Of a stretch of 64,000 bases of DNA, positions 1-6,934 are shown piece by piece. Below the pieces are notes generated by a model that saw nothing but the letters and a program-made list of their open reading frames with translations, had not been told where the DNA came from and made no database searches. The translations under genes and the position numbers were made by a program. Source of the stretch: Pseudomonas nitroreducens (lineage in GTDB: Bacteria; Pseudomonadota; Gammaproteobacteria; Pseudomonadales; Pseudomonadaceae); assembly GCF_014204515.1 (NCBI RefSeq), contig NZ_JACHLI010000019.1, positions 70,949-134,948 of the forward strand, in the 5' to 3' direction. How positions within the stretch are numbered: position 1 is the first letter of the stretch; each line of letters opens with the position of its first letter.

Positions 1-540
1 GCCTGGTGGCTGCTGCTGTGGCTGGGCAAGAGCGAGGGCGTCTACCTGCTCGATGGCGGTCTGGGCGCCTGGCGCAACGCCGGCCTGCGCCTGACCACCG
101 CCGAAGCCGCGGAGCGCCGGGGCGATTTCAGCGGTATGCCGGACAACAGCCTGCTGATCAGCGCCGACGAACTGGCCGCCCAGCTGAATGACGTCAGCCT
201 GCCGCTGATCGATGCCCGCGGCCTGCCGCGCTTCCGCGGCGAGGTCGAGCCGATCGACCCGGTGGCCGGGCACATCCCCGGTGCGCAGTGCGCCGCCTTC
301 ACCGACAACCTGGGCAACGACGGCCGCTTCCTGCGTCCCGAGCACCTGCACCAGCGCTTCGCCGCCCTGCTGCGCGGCCGCCCCGCGGAAGAACTGGTGG
401 CCTATTGCGGTTCCGGCGTCACCGCCTGCCACAACCTGTTCGCCCTGAGCCTCGCCGGCTATCCGCTGGGCCGCCTGTACGCCGGCTCGTGGAGCGAATG
501 GATCACCGACACCCGGCGCCCGGTGGCCAGGGGCGACTGA
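1..540 (+). CDS. sseA: 3-mercaptopyruvate/thiosulfate sulfurtransferase, 3' part (5' end outside window)
   Basis: Open in frame 1 from the first base; 179 residues are visible up to TGA at 538-540, so only the end of domain 1 and all of domain 2 of a two-domain rhodanese are present. Domain 1 ends with YLLDGGLGAWRNAG. Domain 2 has DARGLPRFRGEVEP and the active-site loop CGSGVTAC, whose Cys is encoded at 406-408. CGSGVT loops are typical of SseA-type mercaptopyruvate sulfurtransferases, which move sulfane sulfur from 3-mercaptopyruvate or thiosulfate to a thiophile in the cytoplasm. An intrinsic terminator follows at 609-638. Substrate preference is inferred from the loop only. Confidence 0.88.
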   Translation, partial: AWWLLLWLGKSEGVYLLDGGLGAWRNAGLRLTTAEAAERRGDFSGMPDNSLLISADELAAQLNDVSLPLIDARGLPRFRGEVEPIDPVAGHIPGAQCAAFTDNLGNDGRFLRPEHLHQRFAALLRGRPAEELVAYCGSGVTACHNLFALSLAGYPLGRLYAGSWSEWITDTRRPVARGD

Positions 541-608
541 AACCTGGCCTACGGCAAATCCGGAAGACCCGTCACACAAAGTGCTTGCGCCGCCATGGAT
601 AGCAAGGC

Positions 609-638
609 GGGCATGCGTCAGACTCATGCCCGTTTTTT
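609..638 (+). terminator. intrinsic terminator after sseA
   Basis: A 7-bp stem, GGGCATG (609-615) with CATGCCC (625-631), is followed by TTTTTT at 633-638. It lies 69 bases past the sseA stop and just before the ribosome binding site of the next gene. Confidence 0.8.
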
Positions 639-653
639 CAAAGGAGTGAAATC

Positions 654-1307
654 ATGTCCCTGCGTCTACGTCCCACCCTGTTCGCCAGCGCCCTGCTCTG
701 CCTGTGCGCGGCCCTGCCGGCCCAGGCCGCCTCCCTGGAAGCCACCCCCTGCGACATCAGCGACCAGTGGTCGGACCTCTACGGCGACGACCTGATCCAG
801 GCGGCCAAGGCCGGCCATGCCTCCGCCCAGTACAGCCTGGGCCTGGAGTACGACGCCGGCAGCGACGAGTACGAACAGGACTACGAGAAGGCCGCCTACT
901 GGTACCGCAAGGCCGCCGAACAGGGCCACGCCTGCGCCCAGTACAACCTGGGCAACGCCTACGACAACGGCGATGGCGTGGAGAAGGACCCCAGGAAAGC
1001 GGTGTTCTGGTACCAGAAGGCCGTCGACCAGGGCGACAAGGATGCCCAGTACAACCTCGCGATCATGTACGAGAACGGCACGGGCGTGACCCGCAGCTAC
1101 AAGACGGCCTTCGCGCTCTACCTCAAGTCCGCCGAACAGGGTGATGTCGACGCGGAGTTCGAAGTGGCCGAGAGCTATGCCAAGGGCCGCGGCGTGGCGA
1201 AGAACCCGGCCCAGGCGCGCATCTGGTACCAGAAGGCCGCCGACCAGGGGCACGAAGAGGCCGAGGAGAAGCTTTCAGCCATGCCGGAGTTAGCCCCGAG
1301 CATCTAA
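654..1307 (+). CDS. secreted Sel1-like repeat (TPR family) protein
   Basis: 217 residues. An AAAGGAG site lies 7 bases before the ATG. Residues 1-25 form a signal peptide (basic start, FASALLCLCAALPAQAAS). About four Sel1-type repeats of roughly 36 residues follow between residues 45 and 205, each with the signature A-x-(Y/F)-x-L-G-x-x-Y and W-Y-x-K-A-A-x-Q-G-H, for example YWYRKAAEQGHACAQYNLG. Sel1 repeats make a curved alpha-helical scaffold for protein-protein contacts, so a periplasmic adaptor role is likely; no catalytic motif is seen. It stands alone behind the sseA terminator. Confidence 0.82.
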   Translation: MSLRLRPTLFASALLCLCAALPAQAASLEATPCDISDQWSDLYGDDLIQAAKAGHASAQYSLGLEYDAGSDEYEQDYEKAAYWYRKAAEQGHACAQYNLGNAYDNGDGVEKDPRKAVFWYQKAVDQGDKDAQYNLAIMYENGTGVTRSYKTAFALYLKSAEQGDVDAEFEVAESYAKGRGVAKNPAQARIWYQKAADQGHEEAEEKLSAMPELAPSI

Positions 1308-1488
1308 TCGCCGGAAGGAATATCAAGCCGATCAGCGCCGACGAAACAATTTAAAAACAGTCCTTTACATCATCTTCATCGCACTACACTTCAAGTCGAG
1401 CGGCTAAGTCCGCTTCCGGCGGGGCCGAGGATAATCACAGAAGCTGCCAAGTCGCCCAGCCCCGCCGGTCATTGATGACGAGGATGTC

Positions 1489-1968
1489 ATGGGAATCGCC
1501 GCGAACGACCTGTGTCAGTACGTGATCCGCCCCACCCTGCTGTACCTGGGGCGTCACAGTGTCGCGGCCGAATCGCTGCTGCTGGGGGCAGCAGCCTGTC
1601 AGTCGGCGCTGGGGAGCGCCCTGGATGACAGCCATGGCCATGGGCTGTACCGCATCGGTGAACAGCGGCACCAGACGCTCTGGGATGGATTCCTGGCGCT
1701 GGACCCGGAGCTGGCCAGCCGCGTTCGAGGGCTGGCCAGCCAACACGCGTTTCTCGACGCCCCGCACCTGGAACTCACGGTCAACCTGCGCTACAGCACA
1801 GCCATCGCCTGGATGATGGTCGAGGCCGAGCGACTGCCTGCGCCGCTGGCGGAAGATCCCATGGAACTGGCGCGGGTCTGGCGCCGGGTTTTCCATCCCC
1901 ACGGACGCCTGCATGACTTCGTCGACGCATGGCATAGCTACGTCGGCAATCTCAGACAAGTCGCCTAG
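1489..1968 (+). CDS. small protein resembling phage-type lysozyme/transglycosylase domain, probably inactive
   Basis: 159 residues, no signal peptide or membrane segment. The layout recalls phage tail or structural lysozyme-like proteins: an opening helix with LLLGAAACQSALGSAL, then GLYRIGEQRHQTLWDGFL, then LTVNLRYSTAIAWMMVEAERLPAPL, then ARVWRRVFHPHGR. Family members as I remember them carry a Glu (A-x-Q/E-E-S) where this protein has CQS, so the acidic residue appears lost. No other phage gene is nearby. A weak GAGGAT site lies 5-10 bases before ATG. The family call is from recalled pattern, not a search; it may simply be a conserved hypothetical protein. Confidence 0.6.
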   Translation: MGIAANDLCQYVIRPTLLYLGRHSVAAESLLLGAAACQSALGSALDDSHGHGLYRIGEQRHQTLWDGFLALDPELASRVRGLASQHAFLDAPHLELTVNLRYSTAIAWMMVEAERLPAPLAEDPMELARVWRRVFHPHGRLHDFVDAWHSYVGNLRQVA

Positions 1969-2155
1969 AAATTGCCCACGACCTGTGCATGACCGATCAG
2001 TCAGAAAAATTTTACATACAGCGACGAACGGCAACCATGCCGATGGAACGTTCGTTTGAGCTTCAAGGCCCAAGGTAGAGCCTTTTTCCGGCACTACCCA
2101 AGTCACGGGAATCTTGATAGCTTGCGCGCCGTTAAACACAGGAGTTGCTCTTACA

Positions 2156-3433
2156 ATGAAAACAACATGGCTCAAGACCACCCTAGCCCTGACCATTAGC
2201 GCTGCCTCCGCCCAGGTGCTTGCCAACGGCATCGCCATCAACGAGCAGAGCGCCAGCGGCGCCGGTACCGCCTACGCGGGCCGCGCTTCCTCGGCATTGG
2301 ATGCCAGCACCATCTACGGCAACCCTGCCGGCATGTCCAAGCTCAAGCGTACTGAAGTCAGCGGCGGTCTGGCCGTGGTGTCCGCCAAGGACGACATCAG
2401 CGACGCCAACAGCACCGCCACCGGCTCCAACAAGGGCGACTCCGTCCCGCTGGCTGCCGTGCCGTTCGGCTACTTCGTCACCCCGCTGGATGACAAGGTC
2501 AGCGTCGGCCTGGGCATCTACGTGCCCTACGGCATCATCAACGACTACGAAAGTGGCTTCCAGGGCCGTTCCCACGGTTCCTACAGCAAGGTCCAGGTGA
2601 TCACCGTCCAGCCGACCATCAGCTACAAGTTCAACGACGTGGTGTCCGTCGGCTTCGGCCCGACCATCAACCGCATCGACGGCAAGCTGGAAAACAACCT
2701 GGCTACCAAGGGCCTGTTCGGCGCCCCGGACGACACCAAGATCAGCATCAAGGGCGACGACACCGCCGCTGGCTTCAACGTCGGCCTGCTGATCACCCCG
2801 ACCGAGAGCACCTCCATCGGCGCGACCTACCACTCCAAGGTCAAGTACGAGCTCAAGGGCCACACCACCGTTTCCAACTCGCCGGCCGGCCTGTTCGACT
2901 CGCGCATGGATGCCAGCCTGGACATCACCCTGCCCGAGTCCCTGGACCTGTCCGTCACCCAGAAGCTGGATGACCGCTGGACCGTCTACGGCGGCACCAC
3001 CTGGACGCGCTGGAGCCGTCTGAAGTCCATCGAGGTGCAGAACACCGGCGCCCCGATCGCTTCCTTCGACACCATCGGCGAAGACCTCAGCTGGCACGAC
3101 ACCTGGTCCGCCGCCATCGGCACTTCCTACCAGGTCAACGACCAGTGGGTGCTGCGTACCGGCTTCGCCTACGACCCGTCGCCGACCACCAACGAGCACC
3201 GTACCGTGCGCATCCCGGTGGGCGATCGCAAGATCTTCACCCTGGGCGCCGGCTACTCGCCCAACGCCGACATGACCATCGACGTGGCGTACGCCTACCT
3301 GTGGGAATCCACCGCCGGCGTGAACCAGCCAGATGGCCAGGAACTGGCAGGCCTGCAACTGCAGCCGGCCTACAGCGCCAAGTACGACAACAGCGCCCAT
3401 GGCCTGACCGCGCAGATGACCTATCGCTTCTGA
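2156..3433 (+). CDS. FadL/TodX-family outer membrane transport protein
   Basis: 425 residues from the ATG at 2156, preceded by AGGAG at 2140-2144; the in-frame TTG at 2114 has no such site. Signal peptide about residues 1-24 (LALTISAASAQVLA). The mature N terminus NGIAINEQSASGAGTAYAGR followed by ASTIYGNPAGMSKL is the FadL hatch signature, and the chain ends in an outer-membrane C-terminal Phe (MTYRF). FadL proteins form a 14-strand barrel that passes long-chain fatty acids or other hydrophobic molecules across the outer membrane. A second, longer paralogue lies at 40618-42315. The ligand cannot be read from sequence. Confidence 0.9.
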   Translation: MKTTWLKTTLALTISAASAQVLANGIAINEQSASGAGTAYAGRASSALDASTIYGNPAGMSKLKRTEVSGGLAVVSAKDDISDANSTATGSNKGDSVPLAAVPFGYFVTPLDDKVSVGLGIYVPYGIINDYESGFQGRSHGSYSKVQVITVQPTISYKFNDVVSVGFGPTINRIDGKLENNLATKGLFGAPDDTKISIKGDDTAAGFNVGLLITPTESTSIGATYHSKVKYELKGHTTVSNSPAGLFDSRMDASLDITLPESLDLSVTQKLDDRWTVYGGTTWTRWSRLKSIEVQNTGAPIASFDTIGEDLSWHDTWSAAIGTSYQVNDQWVLRTGFAYDPSPTTNEHRTVRIPVGDRKIFTLGAGYSPNADMTIDVAYAYLWESTAGVNQPDGQELAGLQLQPAYSAKYDNSAHGLTAQMTYRF

Positions 3434-3453
3434 TAGCGTCTGCGTCATGAAAA

Positions 3454-3479
3454 AGCCGGGCTGATGCCCGGCTTTTTTA
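3454..3479. terminator. intrinsic terminator between convergent fadL-like gene and marR
   Basis: AGCCGGGC (3454-3461) pairs with GCCCGGCT (3466-3473) across a TGAT loop. It is followed by a T run and preceded by an A run, so it could act in both directions. Confidence 0.85.
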
Positions 3480-3505
3480 TTTCAGTGCTGCTGTCGGACA
3501 TTACC

Positions 3506-3586
3506 TGTAGGAGCGAGCTTGCTCGCGAACAGGATTTCCCGGCGAGCTTGCCCTCAAGCGGTTCGCGAGCCAGCTCGCTCCTGCAC
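3506..3586. repeat. REP-type palindrome pair, GAGCGAGCTTGCTCGCGAA family
   Basis: GTAGGAGCGAGCTTGCTCGC is followed about 30 bases later by its inverted, slightly diverged copy (GTTCGCGAGCCAGCTCGCTC). The pair sits between convergent genes. Other members are at 6790, 25957, 34639 and 37225. REP pairs of this kind are abundant between Pseudomonas genes and are mobilised by RAYT transposases; none is encoded here. Confidence 0.85.
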
Positions 3587-3594
3587 TGATCGAC

Positions 3595-4164
3595 TCAGGC
3601 CGCTTCGTCCGGCGCGGCGTGTTCGCGGCAGATCAGCTCGCCTTCACGAGCTTCCAGGCGCTCGCCGGTCAGCCCGCAGAGCGCACCATCGTCCAGCTTC
3701 TGGTGGAAACGGCAGGTACGGCACAGACCGAAGCCCGGCACATTCTCCTGACGCTGCACAGTCGCCAGCAACTCGCGCAGCAGCTCGACCAGCAACTCGC
3801 TGCGCTCCCCCAGCGTCTCCTGGGCGCGGCGCAGGAAGGCCGGCGGCACCAGCGCATCGATCAGCCCCCTGCCCTCCGCCGTCAGCTCCAGGTGCACGCT
3901 GCGGCGATCCTGGGCGTCCGGGCGCTTCTCGATCAGCCCCTTGGTCTCCAGCGCCTTGAGCGACTGCGACACCGTGCCCTTGGTCAGCCCGAGGAAATCC
4001 GTCACTCCCAGCGGCGTATTCGAATAGCGGTTGCAGCGCGCCAGGTAGTTCAGCGCGCTCAACTGGATCGGCTGCAGGTCGGCCATCAGCGGCTGCTCGC
4101 GGGCCCAGGCGCGCATCAGGCTGGCGATGCGCTCGAGGTAGTCGTACAGGGTCGTATCGGTCAT
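3595..4164 (-). CDS. MarR-family regulator with C-terminal cysteine-rich extension
   Basis: 189 residues from the ATG at 4164, which has GGAGGGA 7 bases upstream. Residues 1-140 form a MarR winged helix: recognition helix region TKGTVSQSLKALETKGLIEK and wing DRRSVHLELTAEGR. The last 45 residues are unusual for MarR and carry C-R-T-C, then a Cys and a C-x-x-H (about 40 residues apart), a plausible zinc or redox site. It is divergent from a CPVC thioredoxin-like gene, with a perfect palindrome between them, so autoregulation and control of that operon are likely. Redox or metal sensing is inference. Confidence 0.85.
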   Translation of the reverse strand: MTDTTLYDYLERIASLMRAWAREQPLMADLQPIQLSALNYLARCNRYSNTPLGVTDFLGLTKGTVSQSLKALETKGLIEKRPDAQDRRSVHLELTAEGRGLIDALVPPAFLRRAQETLGERSELLVELLRELLATVQRQENVPGFGLCRTCRFHQKLDDGALCGLTGERLEAREGELICREHAAPDEAA

Positions 4165-4177
4165 GGGCTGATCCCTC

Positions 4178-4192
4178 CGATAGATAGTATCG
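4178..4192. promoter_or_regulatory. weak second operator candidate for the MarR regulator
   Basis: CGATA (4178-4182) and TATCG (4188-4192) form a short inverted repeat resembling the arms of the palindrome at 4241-4257. It lies just upstream of the marR ribosome binding site. Confidence 0.4.
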
Positions 4193-4205
4193 ATCAAAAA
4201 CCAGT

Positions 4206-4211
4206 TTGACA
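4206..4211 (+). promoter_or_regulatory. -35-like element upstream of the thioredoxin-like operon
   Basis: A perfect TTGACA occurs 72 bases upstream of the CPVC gene. No good -10 is found at 16-18 bases; the best is CAGACT at 4230-4235. The promoter assignment is tentative. Confidence 0.35.
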
Positions 4212-4240
4212 GAAGGCCGATTTCGCCCGCAGACTGAAAT

Positions 4241-4257
4241 GGTATCGAATCGATACC
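4241..4257. promoter_or_regulatory. perfect palindromic operator candidate in the marR/thioredoxin-like intergenic region
   Basis: GGTATCGA-A-TCGATACC, two perfect 8-base arms around one base, 21 bases before the ATG at 4278. MarR proteins bind palindromes of about this length, and the divergent layout fits a local operator that also covers the operon leader. Confidence 0.7.
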
Positions 4258-4277
4258 TAATCAATCAGGAGAAGATC

Positions 4278-4502
4278 ATGAGCAAAGCCGTTTACTACCA
4301 TGCCGGTTGCCCCGTCTGCGTCGAAGCCGAGCGCGCCCTGCTGCCGCTGCTGAACCGCGAAGTGGAAGTGGTGCACCTGGGCGAGCAATCGCCGCGCATC
4401 GCCGAAGCAGAGGCGGCGGGCGTGAAATCGGTACCGGCGCTGGTGGTCGATGGGCAGGTGCTGCACCTGAACTTCGGCGCCGCCATCGCCGACCTCAAGT
4501 AG
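4278..4502 (+). CDS. small thioredoxin/glutaredoxin-like protein with CPVC motif
   Basis: 74 residues from ATG 4278 with AGGAG 6 bases before it. Strand 1 (AVYYHAGCPVC) is followed by a helix, then VEVVHLGE, then the cis-Pro turn VKSVPALVVDG; this is a minimal thioredoxin fold with redox Cys at positions 11 and 14. There is no signal peptide, so it is cytoplasmic. It is the first gene of a tight run with DUF2024 and a Rof homologue and divergent from a Cys-rich MarR regulator, which suggests a redox-responsive unit. The substrate is unknown. Confidence 0.82.
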   Translation: MSKAVYYHAGCPVCVEAERALLPLLNREVEVVHLGEQSPRIAEAEAAGVKSVPALVVDGQVLHLNFGAAIADLK

Positions 4503-4512
4503 GAGAGGCGCC

Positions 4513-4767
4513 ATGCAGGTCCACGTCTACGACACCCACGTGCGCACCCGCGATGGCCGCTACCTGCACTTCGACGTCCTGGTCCAGCCCGACGATGCCA
4601 GCCGTGCCGAGCACTTCGCCACGCACTGGCTGGCATCACGGGGCATCCAGGCGGCGGACGTGCAGGCGAGCCGCTGCCAGTTCTGCCACAGCGAGTTCTC
4701 CTCGCCGGCGGTGGAGGCGGCGCTGCACGGCCAGGGCTACGCGATCATCGAACTGGAGGGCTGCTGA
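4513..4767 (+). CDS. DUF2024 family protein
   Basis: 84 residues. It starts MQVHVYDTHVRTRDGRYLHFDV, the usual opening of DUF2024, and has a conserved C-x-F-C-H motif (RCQFCHSEFSS) in the middle. TAGGAG overlaps the stop of the preceding gene 7-10 bases before ATG, implying co-translation. Function is unknown. The Cys pair beside a CPVC thioredoxin-like protein hints at a thiol partner, but this is inference. Confidence 0.82.
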   Translation: MQVHVYDTHVRTRDGRYLHFDVLVQPDDASRAEHFATHWLASRGIQAADVQASRCQFCHSEFSSPAVEAALHGQGYAIIELEGC

Positions 4768-4771
4768 GACC

Positions 4772-5053
4772 ATGGCCGCCTACCAGCCAATGGACTGCGA
4801 CCTCCACGACTTCCTGGAGATCGCCTGCCTGTATCGCTACTGGCTGCGGATCGAGCTGCGTGACGGCCTGGCGTTCGACGCCCAGGCCTTCACCACGCAC
4901 ACGCGACGCGGCGCGGACGGCGCGCAGGAGGAATACCTGGAAGTGCGGGTGGACGACGCCAGCCGCGAGCTGCGGCTGGATCGTCTGCACGCCATCACGC
5001 CACTGTCGGCGCAGGCGCTGTTCGGCAGGGTGGAGTTGTGCCCGGCCAGTTGA
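4772..5053 (+). CDS. rof: Rho-binding antiterminator (Rof family)
   Basis: 93 residues. YQPMDCDLHDFLEIACLYRY and the ending ELRLDRLHAI match the Rof/YaeO fold, an Sm-like barrel that binds the Rho hexamer and blocks its RNA entry, reducing Rho-dependent termination. GGAGGG lies 11 bases before ATG, inside the end of the DUF2024 gene, and the intergenic gap is 4 bases, so this is the third gene of the operon. It overlaps no hairpin itself, but a perfect 10-bp inverted repeat follows its stop. Confidence 0.8.
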   Translation: MAAYQPMDCDLHDFLEIACLYRYWLRIELRDGLAFDAQAFTTHTRRGADGAQEEYLEVRVDDASRELRLDRLHAITPLSAQALFGRVELCPAS

Positions 5054-5062
5054 GCCGGCCGG

Positions 5063-5087
5063 GACGACCTCACCACATGAGGTCGTC
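5063..5087. terminator. perfect 10-bp hairpin between convergent rof and DUF2058 genes
   Basis: GACGACCTCA (5063-5072) pairs with TGAGGTCGTC (5078-5087) around CCACA. It includes the last codons of the minus-strand gene. There is no T run on either side, so it may stabilise 3' ends rather than terminate. Confidence 0.5.
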
Positions 5088-5609
5088 GGGTACCACGTAA
5101 TCCTTGTAGGTATCGTCATCGTCCGGCTCGCCGCTGGGCTCGCTGAGCAGGATGATGCGGCGTTCGTCGCGCTCCTGGATGCGCAGCGCGGCGTCGCGCG
5201 GAACGATCTCGTACTTGCCGTCGTAGCTGACGATGGCCAGGCTGCCGCGGCTGAGCTTGTCGCGGACCATGTCGTTGACCGCGATGCGCTTGACCTTCTT
5301 GTTGTCGACAAAGTTGTAATAGTCGTCCGTCTCCAGCTTGGGCAGGCGGGTCCCTTCGATCAACTGCTTGATCTGCGCGGTCTTGGCCTTCTTGTCGGCC
5401 TTTTCCTGCTGCTGGCGGTTCAGCTCGGCATCCCGCGCCTGCTTCTCGGCCTGGGCCTGCAGGGCCGCCTGGCGCTGGCTGTCGTCCTTCTGCACCTGGT
5501 TCTTGTGCTCCAGGCGCTGTTGCTTCTGCTTCTGCTTGCCGGCCTGCTTGGCCTGCTTTTCGTTGACCAGCCCGGCTTTCAGCAGCTGATCACGCAATGA
5601 CATGCTCAT
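5070..5609 (-). CDS. DUF2058 domain protein (YaiL-like)
   Basis: 179 residues. The N-terminal half is a highly charged, Gln/Lys-rich coiled coil (about residues 10-90: KQAKQAGKQKQKQQ and similar). The C-terminal half has the DUF2058 core YYNFVDNKKVKRIAVN and ends in an acidic tail (EPDDDDTYKDYVVP). DUF2058 proteins are annotated as nucleoproteins or regulators of polynucleotide enzymes, but no role is proven. ATG at 5609 is chosen; a second ATG two codons later is equally possible. Confidence 0.82.
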   Translation of the reverse strand: MSMSLRDQLLKAGLVNEKQAKQAGKQKQKQQRLEHKNQVQKDDSQRQAALQAQAEKQARDAELNRQQQEKADKKAKTAQIKQLIEGTRLPKLETDDYYNFVDNKKVKRIAVNDMVRDKLSRGSLAIVSYDGKYEIVPRDAALRIQERDERRIILLSEPSGEPDDDDTYKDYVVPDDLMW

Positions 5610-5693
5610 TGATTAAGGCTCTCCAACAGCCCATGTTGATGCAGGACAAATCCTCGACGAACGCATGGCTTCGGCTGGACTGTCCACAGGGGG

Positions 5694-5699
5694 TATAAT
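5694..5699 (+). promoter_or_regulatory. -10 element upstream of lpxO
   Basis: A consensus TATAAT lies 73 bases before the lpxO ATG. The -35 region is weak (no TTGACA at 16-18 bases), so the promoter may need an activator. Confidence 0.5.
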
Positions 5700-5771
5700 C
5701 CTCGGGCCTCAGCCAGCGCAGTGCAAGTGCCTGGCTCGATTTCACACCTCTGGAGCGGACCCGCCACCTCC

Positions 5772-6704
5772 ATGCTGAAACTCATCGTTCTTGCGATCCT
5801 GGCAATCTTCCTCGTCGCCATCCTCTACGTACACCTGCGTGGCAAGGTGCGCCTGCCGTTCCTGCGCCAGGTAGTGAACCACTCCGCCTGGTTCGCCCCG
5901 TACAACTCGCTGATGTACCTGAACTCCAGCGTGCCGTCCAAGCCCTACCTGGACCGCGAGCGTTTCCCCGAACTCGACAAGCTGCGCGACAACTGGCAGA
6001 TGATCCGCGCGGAAGCCGAGGCGCTGTTCGACGAGGGCTACATCCGCGACGCCCTGAACAATAACGAGGCCGGCTTCGGCTCCTTCTTCAAGAAGGGCTG
6101 GACCCGCTTCTACCTGACCTGGTACGACGGCCCCCTGCCCTCGGCGCAGCAGCTCTGCCCGAAGACCGTGGAACTGGTCAGCAGCATCCCCAACGTCAAG
6201 GGGGCGATGTTCACCCGCCTGCCGCCGCGCAGCCACCTGAACAAGCACCGCGACCCCTACGCCGGCTCGCTGCGCTATCACCTGGGCCTGGCCACGCCGA
6301 ACTCCGATGATTGCCGCATCTTCGTCGACGGCCAGCCCTACGCCTGGCGCGACGGCCAGGACGTGATGTTCGACGAAACCTTCGTCCACTGGGTGAAGAA
6401 CGAGACCGACGAATCGCGACTGATCCTCTTCTGCGACATCGAGCGTCCGCTCAAGTCCTCGCTGCTGACCCGCCTGAACCGCCGCGTCAGCGCCTTCCTC
6501 GGCCGCGCCACGGCGCCGCAGAACGTCGAGGGCGAGCGTGTCGGCGGCATCAACCAGGCCTACTCGGTGCTGATCCGCCTGGGCGATGCCGTGGGCAGCA
6601 AGGTGAAGGTGTTCAAGCGCGCCTATCCCAAGGCCTACCGCATCGGCCGACCGATCCTCGCGGTGCTACTGCTGGTGCTGGTCCTGCGCTGGTTGTTCGG
6701 CTGA
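5772..6704 (+). CDS. lpxO: lipid A 2-hydroxylase (aspartyl/asparaginyl beta-hydroxylase family)
   Basis: 310 residues from ATG 5772. Hydrophobic segments at residues 3-22 and 287-307 anchor both ends in the inner membrane. The Fe(II)/2-oxoglutarate dioxygenase core is visible: SHLNKHRDPYAGSLRYHLGL supplies a metal His and FDETFVHWVKNETDESRLILFCDIERP holds the second His and the 2-oxoglutarate Arg. LpxO adds a 2-OH to secondary acyl chains of lipid A. P. aeruginosa has two copies; the position beside mazG-relA matches the PA0936 (LpxO2) locus. Confidence 0.88.
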   Translation: MLKLIVLAILAIFLVAILYVHLRGKVRLPFLRQVVNHSAWFAPYNSLMYLNSSVPSKPYLDRERFPELDKLRDNWQMIRAEAEALFDEGYIRDALNNNEAGFGSFFKKGWTRFYLTWYDGPLPSAQQLCPKTVELVSSIPNVKGAMFTRLPPRSHLNKHRDPYAGSLRYHLGLATPNSDDCRIFVDGQPYAWRDGQDVMFDETFVHWVKNETDESRLILFCDIERPLKSSLLTRLNRRVSAFLGRATAPQNVEGERVGGINQAYSVLIRLGDAVGSKVKVFKRAYPKAYRIGRPILAVLLLVLVLRWLFG

Positions 6705-6723
6705 GCATCATGCACCTGTCGGT

Positions 6724-6757
6724 GCGGGCCATGCGCGCGATCGCGGGCATGGCCCGC
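6724..6757 (+). terminator. hairpin after lpxO
   Basis: GCGGGCCATG (6724-6733) pairs with CATGGCCCGC (6748-6757) across a 14-base loop, 20 bases past the lpxO stop. No T run follows; termination is possible but weak on sequence alone. Confidence 0.45.
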
Positions 6758-6789
6758 TCCTACATTCAGCTCCGGCGTAGGGCGAAACT

Positions 6790-6867
6790 GTAGGAGCGAG
6801 CTGGCTCGCGAACAGTTATCCGGCAACGCCGGCGTCGAGCGGTTCGCGAGCAAGCTCGCTCCTACGA
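6790..6867. repeat. REP-type palindrome pair, GAGCGAGCTNGCTCGCGAA family
   Basis: TGTAGGAGCGAGCTGGCTCG and, about 30 bases on, its inverted copy GTTCGCGAGCAAGCTCGCTC. It sits between the lpxO and mazG 3' ends. Confidence 0.85.
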
Positions 6868-6881
6868 AGAGCCACAATTAA

Positions 6882-6907
6882 AAGCCCCGCGGTTGCGGGG
6901 CTTTTTT
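6882..6907. terminator. intrinsic terminator downstream of mazG
   Basis: AGCCCCGC (6883-6890) pairs with GCGGGGCT (6895-6902) across GGTT, with an A run on the left and T run on the right. It serves the minus-strand relA-mazG unit and possibly the plus strand. Confidence 0.8.
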
Positions 6908-6934
6908 GTGGACGCTGATTCAACGATGGAGAAC

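Noticed and set aside
1374..1390. Promoter TTTACA/TACACT upstream of the lysozyme-like gene
   Set aside because: Only 5 bases separate the two hexamers, too short for a sigma-70 promoter.
2183..3448. 421-codon minus-strand frame opposite the FadL gene
   Set aside because: Low-complexity Val/Gly/Asp-rich translation and no ribosome site; the FadL signature is on the plus strand.
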